From NCBI GenBank assembly GCA_900491605.1, contig UESW01003830.1, positions 1,913,961 to 1,977,960 of the forward strand: DNA of 64,000 nt. The letters are read 5' to 3'. The DNA comes from Calamus simplicifolius (taxonomy: Eukaryota; Streptophyta; Magnoliopsida; Arecales; Arecaceae). Made by a program: the position numbers and the translations under genes. Under the pieces are notes generated by a model, which made no database searches, was not told the origin of the DNA, and saw only the letters and a list, made by a program, of their open reading frames with translations. Shown here in pieces: positions 34,456-44,182 of this stretch (position 1 is its first letter; every line of letters starts with the position of its first letter).

Positions 34456-35510
34456 TTTTGACCGACTTATACAAAGTCTGGTAAATCATTAAATGAAACC
34501 AAAAAATAAAACTATATTAGTATTAATAAATATATAACTAAATTATTTCTTGGGCACAACTAAGGTTAATTACAACCAATTAAATCATTTATAAGTACCC
34601 AAATTTTTTTTAGGTAACTAAGGACCCTACCATGCAAGGGCGAGCCACGGCTACGATCCTTGGGGTGCTAGCAAGGACCGATGCACAGGTTCATGGCTAA
34701 AGGGAGGGCTTGAGTTTGTGTCGGGCCACAAGGCGGTGCGTTTAGTCATTAGACTTCACAAGAATTCAAGTGTCTTAAATAATTCTACCTTCACTCCATG
34801 TCTATAAGGTAAGGCCCTATCTCATTCAAGAATATTTTTTGTGATATGTTATTCTGCTATTAATTATCATCGATCGGTAACATTGAAATTTCGGCAGCAT
34901 TTCTCCATATGTTCTCCTACATGTGTGGTATATAAGCCACACTAGGAGAACGTATGAGCAAATGCAATCCAAAATCTCACCCCACGATGATTACTAGCAG
35001 ACTAACATGTCACAAGAAATATTCTCAAACTGTCCACCAGGACAATTTGAGAATTTGCAAGACTAAGACTTATAAATTCTCAAACGGGTCTAAAGGTTAA
35101 AGTGCTGTGATTATGGAAGTCCGAAGACAATCGAACTTATGCTTGTTATTCTTAACTTCTTGTGAATTATACATGTAATCACTAACTTTTTTAAGATTAT
35201 TACGTCAAATACAAATGTTTTCGAATACTAAAATGTAAATCATTGAAACTACTAATTTGTTGCTGAAAATTAAATAATATTACAACAAAACATTTTATTT
35301 AATATTTCAAACTGTAATGCATCATTCAGTTTGCAGCAGAATATAAATAATCAAGACATAACAATTGTAAATGAGTATAAATGCACAAATACTATTATCA
35401 TAAACATTCTACTTAAATTAATTATTGCATAAATATGTAAATTAAATAATAATACAACAAGACTTCCTATCTAGCATTACAAATATTATTGAATAATCAA
35501 GACATAACAA
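34456..35510 (-). other. CACTA-1 sequence upstream of TNP2, no gene seen
   Basis: AT-rich sequence with one more balanced block (about 34610-34800). No reading frame or repeat recognised; probably leader or intron of the transposase gene. Confidence 0.4.
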
Positions 35511-35519
35511 ACAGTCTAT

Positions 35520-35690
35520 CCCCCCTCCCCCCCTGTTTAGGATTTTTTTTTTTTTTTTGTCACAGTGGCCTGGCCACCGCTGCCGTGGCCGGACAAGAAA
35601 AGAAAGGGGGGGGGGGGGGTTCCCCCCCCCCTGTTAAGGAAATTTTTTTTTTTTGTCACAGTGGCCTGGCCACCGTGGTTGAGATGAGAT
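35520..35690. repeat. CACTA-1 leader direct repeats with GC hairpin half-sites
   Basis: CCCTGTT(T/A)AGGA, a long T tract and GTCACAGTGGCCTGGCCACC occur twice, starting near 35536 and 35631. The same unit, inverted, is duplicated in CACTA-2 (48160-48410). Long G and C homopolymers (35605-35635) adjoin. Confidence 0.8.
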
Positions 35691-35829
35691 CGCCGGGTAG
35701 CCGGAGTCGGATGAGATCGCCGGGTAGCCGAAGGACGGGGATGCGCCGGAGTATCGAGCGAGGATCACGGCGGCGGCTAGGTCAAGACGGGGAAGAAGAA
35801 GAGGAGAAAGGGCCCGGCTTAAATATAGG

Positions 35830-36436
35830 TAATTAGCGACGCAATAATTGCGTCGCAATTTGAGTCGCAAATTTTTTTTTTTTTTGTCTTAGCGACGCAC
35901 TAGGGCGTCGCTAATCCATCGTTAATACATGTTTATAATAATTTTCTGAAAACATAGCGACGCCAATAAATGCGTCGCTAACGAGTCGCTAAATTGGCGC
36001 CATCATCTAGCGGAAAAATATTTTTATTTCTAATAATTGCGTCGCTAAGGCGTCGCAATATTTTTTAATATTTTAAATTGATTAAAATAAAAACTTATTA
36101 CATATATTGCGATGCAAGCAGTGTGTCGCAATTATTTTTTAAATATTTTTAAATAAAAATATTTAAATTATTACAATAATTGCGAAAAAATTACGTCGCA
36201 ATTATTTTTTAATATTTTAATCAGCTATATGTATTCTAATAATATTGCGACACATATATTTTGTCGCAATATTTATTTATATTTTTTTTAAACCGTGTCG
36301 CTAAGGCGTCGCAATAATTTATTAATATTTATAAATGATAATATTTATAATTAATGTTAATAATTACGACGATAAATGGCATCGTAATTTATTTTATAAA
36401 ATTTTTAATTACATAAATTTATTTAAAAAACATTGC
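35830..36436. repeat. CACTA-1 internal block of subterminal-type repeats
   Basis: TAGCGACGCA / TGCGTCGC motifs in AT-rich spacers, the same kind as at the termini. They lie on the gene side of the satellite array. Confidence 0.85.
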
Positions 36437-39400
36437 GACGATCGGCGACGATCCGACGGTTGCGATCGATCCAAGCCCTGATCCCGATCAGTGACGACCG
36501 ATCGCGGACCGCGGCAATCGGTCCGATCGGCAAAGATCCAACAGTTGTGATCGATCCAAGCCCTGATCCCGATCAGCCACGACCGATCTCGGACCATGGT
36601 GATCCATCCGAGATCGGCGACGATCCAACGGTTGCGATCGATCCAAGCCCTGATCCCGATCGGCGACGACCGATCGCAGACCGCGGTAATCAGTCCGATC
36701 GGCAAAGATCCGACGGTTGCGATCGATCCAAGCCGTGATCCCGATCGGCCACGACCTATCTCGGATAGTTGCAATCCGTCTGAGATCGGCGACGATCCAA
36801 CGGTTGCGATCGATCCAAGCCCTGATCCCGATCGGCCACGACCGATCTCGGACCGTGGCGATCCGTCCGATATCGGTGACGATCCAATGGTTGCGATCGA
36901 TCCAAGCCCTGATCCCGATCGGCCACGACCGATCGCGGACCGCGGCAATCGGTCCGATCGGCAAAGATTCGACGGTTGCGATCGATCCAAGCCGTGATCC
37001 CGATCGGCCACGACCTATCTCGGATAGTTGCAATCCGTCCGAGATCGGCGATGATCCGACTGTTGCGATCGATCCAAGCCCTGATCCCGATCGGCCACGA
37101 CCGATCTCGGACCGTGGCGATCCGTCCGAGATCAGCGACGATCCAACGGTTGCGATCGATCCAAGCCCTGATCCCGATCGGTGACGACCGATCGTGGACC
37201 GCGGCAATCGGTCCGATCGGCAAAGATCCAACGGTTGCGATCGATCCAAGCCATGATCCCGATCGGCCACGACCTATCTCGGACAGTTGCAATCCATCCG
37301 AGATCGGCGACGATCCAACGGTTGCGATCGATCCAAGCCCTGATCCCGATCGGCCACGACCGATCTCGGACCGTGGCGATCTGTCCGAGATCGGCGACGA
37401 TCCAACGGTTGCGATTGATCCAAGCCCTGATCCCGATCGGCGACGACCGATCGCGGACCGGCAATCGGACCGATCGGCAAAGATCCGACGTTTGCGATCG
37501 ATCCAAGCCGTGATCTCGATCGGCCACGACCTATCTCGGACAGTTGCAATCCGTCCGAGATCGGCGATGATCCGATGGTTGCGATCGATCCAAGCCCTGA
37601 TCCCGATCGGCCACGACCGATCTGGACCGTGGCGATCCGTCCGATATCGGTGACGATCCAACGGTTGCGATCGATCCAAGCCCTGATCCCGATCGGCGAT
37701 GACCGATCGCGACCGCGGCAATCGGTCCGATCGGCAAAGATCCGATGGTTGCGATCGATCCAAGCCGTGATCCCGATCGGCCACGACCTATCTTGGACAG
37801 TTGCAATCCGTCCGAGATCGGCGACGATCCGACGGTTGCGATCGATCCAAGCCCTGATCCCGATCGGCCACGACCGATCTCGGACCGTGGCGATCCGTCC
37901 GAGATCGGCGACGATCCAACGGTTGCGATCGATCCAAGCCCTGATCCCGATCGGCGACGACCGATCATGGACCGTGGCAATCGGTCCGATCGGCAAAGAT
38001 CCGACGGTTGCGATCGATCCAAGCCATGATCCCGATCGGCCACGACCTATCTCGGACAGTTGCAATCCGTCCGAGATCGGCGACGATCCGACGGTTGCGA
38101 TCGATCCAAGCCCTGATCCCGATCGGCCACGACCGATCTCGGACCGGCGATCCGTCTGAGATCGGCAATGATCCAACGGTTGCGATCGATCCAAGCCCTG
38201 ATCCCGATCGGCGACGACCGATCGCGGACCGCGGCAATCGGTCCGATCGGCAAAGATCCGATGGTTGCGATCGATCCAAGCCGTGATCCCGATCGGCCAT
38301 GACCTATCTCGGACAGTTGCAATCCGTCCGAGATCGGCGATGATCCGACGGTTGCGATCGATCCAAGCCCTGATCCCGATCGGCCACGACCGATCTCGGA
38401 CCGTGGCGATCCGTCCGATCGGTGATGATCCAACGGTTGCGATCGATCTAAGCCCTAATCCCGATCGGCGACGACCGATCGTGGACCGCGGCAATCGGTC
38501 CGATCGGCAAAGATCCGACGGTTGCGATCGATCCAAGCCATGATCCCGATCGGCCACGACCTCTCTCGGACAGTTGCAATCCGTCCGAGATCGGCGACAA
38601 TCCGACGGTTGCGATCAATCTAAGCCCTGATCTCGATCGGCCACGACCGATCTCGAACCGTGGCGATCCGTCCGAGATCGGCGACAATCCAACGGTTGCG
38701 ATCGATCCAAGCCCTGATCCTGATCGGCGACGACCAATCGCGGACCGTGGCAATCGTCCGATCGGCAAAGATCCAACGATTGCGATCGATCCAAGCCCTG
38801 ATCCCGATCGGCCAACCGATCTCGGACCGTGGCGATCCATCCGAGATCGGCAATGATCCAACGGTTGTGATCGATCCAAGCCCTGATCCCGATCGGCGAC
38901 ACCGATCGCGGACCGTGGCAATCGGTCCGATCGACAATGATCCGACGGTTGCGATCGATCCAAGCCGTGATCCCAATCGGCCACGACCTATCTCGGACAG
39001 TTGCAATCCGTCCGAGATCGGCGACGATCTGACGGTTGCGATCGATCCAAGCCCTGATCCCGATTGGCCACGACCTATCTCGGACAGTTGCAATCTGTCC
39101 GAGATCGGCGATGATCCGACGGTTGCGATCGATCCAAGCCCTGATCCCGATCGGCCACGATCGATCTCGGACTGTGGCGATCCGTCCGAGATCGGTGACG
39201 ATCCAACGGTTGCGATCGATCCAAGCCCTGATCCCGATCGGCGACGACCGATCGCGGACCGCGGCAATCGGTCCGATCGGCAAAGATCCGATGGTTGCGA
39301 TCCATCCAAGCCGTGATCCCGATCGGCCATGACCTATCTCGGACAGTTGCAATCCATCCGAGATCGGCGACGATCCGACGGTTGCGATCGATCCAAGCCC

Positions 39401-39524
39401 TGATCCCGATCGGCCATGACCGATCTCAAAACGTGGCAATCGTCTGATCGGCGACGATCCGAGGGTTGCGATCGATCCAAGCCCTTATTCTGATCGATCA
39501 CGATCGATTTTGGACCGATCGCTA
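36437..39524 (-). repeat. Satellite array in CACTA-1: 85-87-bp monomers in a 259-bp higher-order unit
   Basis: About 35 tandem monomers share GATCC(A/G)ACGGTTGCGATCGA, then TCCAAGCC. Three monomer types alternate: one with CTATCTCGGACAGTTGCAAT (type C), one with GATCTCGGACCGTGGCGATC (type A), and an 85-bp one ending CGGTCCGATCGGCAAA (type B). The type-C mark ACGACCTATC (or a one-base variant) occurs at 36751, 37010, 37269, 37526, 37783, 38042, 38299 and 38556, a spacing of 257-259. Order breaks down near 38600-39070. The sequence is GC- and CpG-rich, unlike its AT-rich surroundings. Long open frames in all six frames result from the 87-bp (29-codon) period, not from a gene. Confidence 0.93.
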
Positions 39525-40911
39525 TTTAACATAATTAATTTTTTTAAATATATAACGACGCAAAGGGTTGCATCGTATTTTTTTAATATGATAATTATAA
39601 TATATAAAAAATTAACTTTAATTCTAATAATTACGATGCAACAAGTACGTCGCTATATTAAAACATAATTTTTCTAATTAATATTTTGGCTTATTACATC
39701 GCTAATGCGTCGCTATTTAACATAATTAATTTTTTAAAAACATTGCAACTCACTGTGTTACGTCGTAATTATTTTTTTCATATTTATAATTTATAAATTT
39801 AATTTTATTTAAAATAATTGCGATGCAGTTATTGCGTCGCTAAATTAAAAATAATTTTAATTTATTTTCTGGTTTATTGCGTCGCTAATGCGTCACTATT
39901 TAAAATATTTAATTTTTTTCAAAATATTGCGACGCACTAGGTGGCGTCGCAATATTTTTAAAATATTAATACTGTAAAAAATATAATTCCATTTAAATTA
40001 TTTGCGACGCAATTGTTTCGTCGCTAAATTAAAAATAATTTTTCTATTTTTCTAGTTTATTGCGTCGCTAAGGCGTCGCTATTTAAAATATTTAATTCTT
40101 TTTAAAATATTGCGATGCACTGGGTGGCATCGCAATATTTTTAAAATATTAATATTTAAAAAATATAATTCCATTTAAATTATTTGCGACGCAATTGTTG
40201 CGTCGCTAAATTAAAAATAATTTTTCTATTTCCCAATTTTATTGCGTCGCTAAGGCGTCGCTATTTAAAATATTTAATTCTTTTCAAAACATTGCGACGC
40301 ACTGTTATGCGTCGCAATATTTTGTAAACTATTTATACTTTAAACAATATAATTTTATTTAAATTATTTGCGACGCATTTGTTGCGTCACTAAATTAAAA
40401 ATAATTTTTCTTATTTTCTAGTTTATTGCGTCGCTAATGCGTCGCTATTTAATATATTTAATTCTTTTAAAAACATTGCGATGCACTGTGATGCGTCGCA
40501 ATATTTTTTCCAATAATTATATTTTATAAAATTTAATTTCATTTCAATTATTTGTGACACAATTGGTGCGTCGCTAAATTAAAAATAATTTTTCTAATTA
40601 TCTATTTTATTGCATCACTAATGCGTCGCTATTTAAAATATTTAATTCTGTTAAAAACATTGCGACGCAAATATTGCGTCGCAATATTTTTATCGATATT
40701 TATATTTATAAAAAATTAATTTAAAAATATTGCGACGCAATATTTGCGTCGCAATATTAAAAATTTAATTTTTTTTGATTTTTTGGTTAATTGAGTCGCT
40801 AATGCGTCGCAATATTTTGTTGTCACAAAGGCATCGCAAAGTGGTCGCAATTTAGCGACGCAATTATGCGTCGCTAAATTTGCGTCGCTATTTCAGTATT
40901 TTCTTGTAGTG
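39525..40911. repeat. CACTA-1 5' subterminal repeats
   Basis: Dense inverted pairs of TTGCGACGCA and TGCGTCGCAA spaced about every 60-100 bp, ending in the TIR at 40899-40911. Confidence 0.88.
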
Positions 40912-40923
40912 AGACATGTTCAT

Positions 40924-41148
40924 CTAAACAAAAGCATCATAAGAGAAAATATCAACCGAGCTTCCACTATCAACAAGAATCCTCTTTATAGGGTGCTTAG
41001 CGATTGTCATAGATATGACAACGCTATCATCATTAGGATTATCCACCCCCACTAGGTCTCCTTTAGCAAAAGGGATTACAATCTCTAATCCCTCATCCCC
41101 CCGTGGCCTTTTGGAAGTACCGCCTGCCCTCCTAAAAATCATGGCCAT
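40924..41148 (-). pseudogene. gypsy-1 protease region
   Basis: The - strand reads KHPIKRILVDSGSSVDIFSY. DSGS is the aspartic-protease active site, in the ILVDSGSSVDI context typical of Tat/Retand-type gypsy elements. It ends at the CACTA insertion; RT, RNase H and integrase are absent from both sides. Confidence 0.8.
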
Positions 41149-42180
41149 GGTCTTCTCGGTTGGAGCATTATCGATGTTGACTTGGGTGGCCTGAGGTGCT
41201 GCCTGGCCTGGAGCAGCTGGGTTTCCCTTCTGGATAAACTTTTTGAGGTAGCCTCATTGGATGAACTCTTCGATCGCCCTCTTCAAGTAACGACAATCCT
41301 TCGTGCCGTGGTTGTGGTTCTGATGGAAGCGGTAGTAGAGGTTCTTATTACGGAGGGTTCCCGACTTCAGAGGAGTGGGATGCCAAAAGTATGGCTCGCC
41401 CTCGATCTCCATTAGGATATGGGACCTCAAGGCGAGCAGAGGGGTGAGATGCTCCTCTTTAGGGGTGAAGCTTCGGGACCGATTATTCAGTCATCATGGA
41501 GGCTCGAGATTTTTGGGGCAAGGTCCGCTTGGCTCCGTGTGACCCTGCCTTTTGTTGGACCCTCCATCAGCCTCCCTCTGGGTAAAATCGGCCTCGTCGG
41601 CACGGATGTACTTCTATGCATGACTCAGGAGTTTGGCATATGAACTGGGGGATTTCTTATCGAGAGAGTAGGTGATGCGAGAGGGGTGGAGCCCTCGCTT
41701 CAGGGCCAGGGTGGCCATGGAGTCGTTGAAATGGTAGACCTTGAGGATGGCCACTTTGAAACAAGCCATAAAGTCCTTGAGTGACTCACCATCCTTTTGC
41801 CGAATGGAGAATAAGCTATCTACCACTGGAGGGATCATCCGGTAGGCTTCGAAGTGCCCCAGAAAGGCTCTCTCCAATTGCCGAAAGGAGTTAATACTGC
41901 ATGATGGTAAGCATGAGTACTAGGCACGGCACGCGCAGCCATTCGAAGGGTGGCCAAAAAGGTGATGCAGAGGAGGGCATCAGTTGCCCCCTGGACTTGC
42001 ATGAGTACCTTGTAGCTTTTCAGGTGGTCCAGCAGATCGATGGTGCCATCGTAGGGATCCATCTGGGGGAGACGAAATCGGGTCGAGAATGGTTCCCCCA
42101 TAATATGGCGAGACAACGAGGGGCGGCTGTCGTAGTCTTCCTTCGGTTGATTAGAGATTCTGCAGCTAAGCTCCTCTAGC
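41149..42180 (-). pseudogene. gypsy-1 gag (Retrotrans_gag)
   Basis: FRLPQMDPYDGTIDLLDHLK opens the capsid domain. It continues after a frameshift near 41850-41880 with ERAFLGHFEAYRMIPP, SLFSIRQKDGESLKDFMACF and TLALKRGLHPSRI, the typical plant gypsy gag order. Frame is lost again near 41615. The section between 41150 and 41600 is a degraded C-terminal gag linker. Start codon not determined. Confidence 0.8.
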
Positions 42181-42339
42181 CACTGATTTATTCATCAAGC
42201 CATCGCTTCGTCCGAAGACTGATCCGACTGTCAAAGGACCCCTTCCTTGAAGATTTAGAGGATGAGTAGGGGAAGGTGTAGCGCTGGTGGTGGTATCCCC
42301 ACTCGGGCTCCTTCCGTGCTGTCGTCTGGGGAGGCTGTT

Positions 42340-42607
42340 AGAACAGCAGGCAAAAGATTGTGGCCTTGGAGATTGGAAGTTCCGACGGGGATCCTCCGAT
42401 GCTCAAGTGAGTGGTCTGAAAAATAGAAGTGTATCTCCCTCTTTTTTGAAAGTTAGCTAAGGACTTAGAAAAATTTTAGAAGTTAAAGAAGTTAAACCCT
42501 TCTCTCATCATGAGCAAAGGTTATTATACCTGGCCGAAAGTCCCTCTTACCCCCTTTTTGGACAGTTATTGATTTTGAGATATTGCGTCCTGACATGGAA
42601 CAAGCGG
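42340..42607 (-). repeat. gypsy-1 5' LTR fragment, cut by CACTA-2
   Basis: About 42390-42607 repeats 26126-26355 with roughly 10-15% differences by eye, ending at ACATGGAACAAGCGG where CACTA-2 begins. The primer-binding site was not identified. Confidence 0.65.
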
Positions 42608-44178
42608 CACTACAAGAAAATACTGAAATAGCGACGCAATTTTAGCGACGCAATATTGCGTCGCTAAATTGCGACCACTTTGCGACGCTTCTGTGACAAC
42701 AAAATATTGCGACGCATTAGCGACTCATTAGCGACTCAAGTAACCAAAAAATTTAAAAAAAAAATTTTTTTATATTGCGACGCAATATTTGCGTCGCAAT
42801 ATTTTTAAATTAATTTTTTTATGAAAATAAATATCTATAAAAATATTGCGACGCAATAAATGCGTCGCAATATTTTTAACAGAAATAAAAATTTTAAATA
42901 GCGATGCATTAGCGACGCAATTAAATAGATAATAGAAAAAATTATTTTTTATTTAGCGACGCACTAAATGCGTCGCAAATAATTTAAATGAAATTAGATT
43001 TTAATAAAATTGAAATATCGGAAAAAATATTGCGACGCAACACAGAGCGTCGCAATGTTTTTAAAAGAATTAAATTTTATAAAATTGAAATATCGGAAAA
43101 AAATATTGCGACGCATTAGCGACTCAATTAACCAGAAAATCAAAAAAAATTAATATTTTAATATTGCGACGCCTATTATGCGTCGCAATATTTTTAAATT
43201 ATTTTTTTTATGAAATATAAATATCAATACAAATATTGCGACGCAATATATGCGTCGTAATGTTTTTAACAGAAATAATTTTTTTAAATAGCGACGCATT
43301 AGCGACGCAATTAAATAGATAATTAGAAAAATTACTTTTAATGTAGCGACGCACCAATTGCGTCGCAAATATTTTAAATGAAATTAAATTTTAATAAAAT
43401 TTAAATATCGGAAAAAATATTGCGATGCAACACAGTGCGTCGTGATAATTTTAAAAGAATTAAATTTTATAAAATTTAAATATCGGAAAAAATATTGCGA
43501 CGCATTAGCGACTCAATTAACCAGAAAATCAAAAAAAATTGATATTTTAATATTGCGACGCATTAGCGACTCAATTAACCATAAAATCGAAAAAAATATT
43601 GCGACTCAAAACAGTGCATCGCAATGTTTTTAAAAGAATTAAATTTTATAAATTTTAAAATATTGCGACGCATTAGCGACTCAATTAACCAGAAAATTAA
43701 AAAAATTAATATTTTAATATTGCGACGCCAATATTGCGTCGCAATAATTTAAATTAAATTTTAATAAAATTTAAATATCAGAAAAAAATTATTGCGACGC
43801 AACACATTGCGTTGCAATGTTTTAAAAAAATTTAGAGAAATAAAATTTAAATATCGGAAAAAATATTGCGACGCATTAGCGACTCAATTAACCAGAAAAT
43901 AAAAAAAAATTAATATTTTAATATTACGATGCCAATAATGCGTCGCAATATTTTTAAATTAAATTTTAATAAAATTTAAATATCAGGAAAAAAATTGCGA
44001 CGTAACACATTGCGTCGCAATGTTTTTAAAAAAATTTAGAGAAATTATTTTAAAATTAGCGATGCAACGAGTGCGTCACAAATAATGTAAATGAAATTAA
44101 ATTTTATAAAATTTAAATATCGGAAAAAAATATTGCGACGCATTAGCGATTTAATTAACCAGAAAATAAAAAAAAATA
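42608..44178. repeat. CACTA-2 5' subterminal repeats
   Basis: Dense TTGCGACGCA, TAGCGACGCA and TTGCGTCGCA motifs. A longer unit, TATTGCGACGCATTAGCGACTCAATTAACCAGAAAAT, recurs near 43095, 43490, 43550, 43660, 43860 and 44130, showing local amplification of a bigger block. Confidence 0.88.
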
Positions 44179-44182
44179 GGTG

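Larger units (their letters stand above)
28312..40911 (-). mobile_element. CACTA-1: En/Spm-type DNA transposon, complete ends
   Basis: The left end is CACTACAAGAGATTTT and the right end, reverse-complemented, is CACTACAAGAAAATAC; these are CACTA-family TIRs. AGA flanks both sides (28309-28311 and 40912-40914), the expected 3-bp target duplication. Inside, both genes lie on the - strand: TNP2-type transposase (34455 to 30760), then a Transposase_24-type gene (30655 to 29142). GCGACGCA palindromic subterminal repeats lie at both ends. A 3.1-kb satellite array sits near the 5' (right) end. Frameshifts in the genes make it probably non-autonomous. It is inserted in the remnant of gypsy-1. Confidence 0.93.

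Noticed and set aside
34610..34800. Balanced block with tRNA-like look upstream of TNP2
   Set aside because: No cloverleaf with proper A and B boxes could be made out by eye.
37274..38557. 427-codon open frame on the - strand
   Set aside because: Same satellite effect in the CACTA-1 array.
28312..42607. Single large CACTA running to the second TIR at 42608
   Set aside because: The right TIR at 40911 with AGA on both sides defines a complete element; the TIR at 42608 points the other way with its own array.
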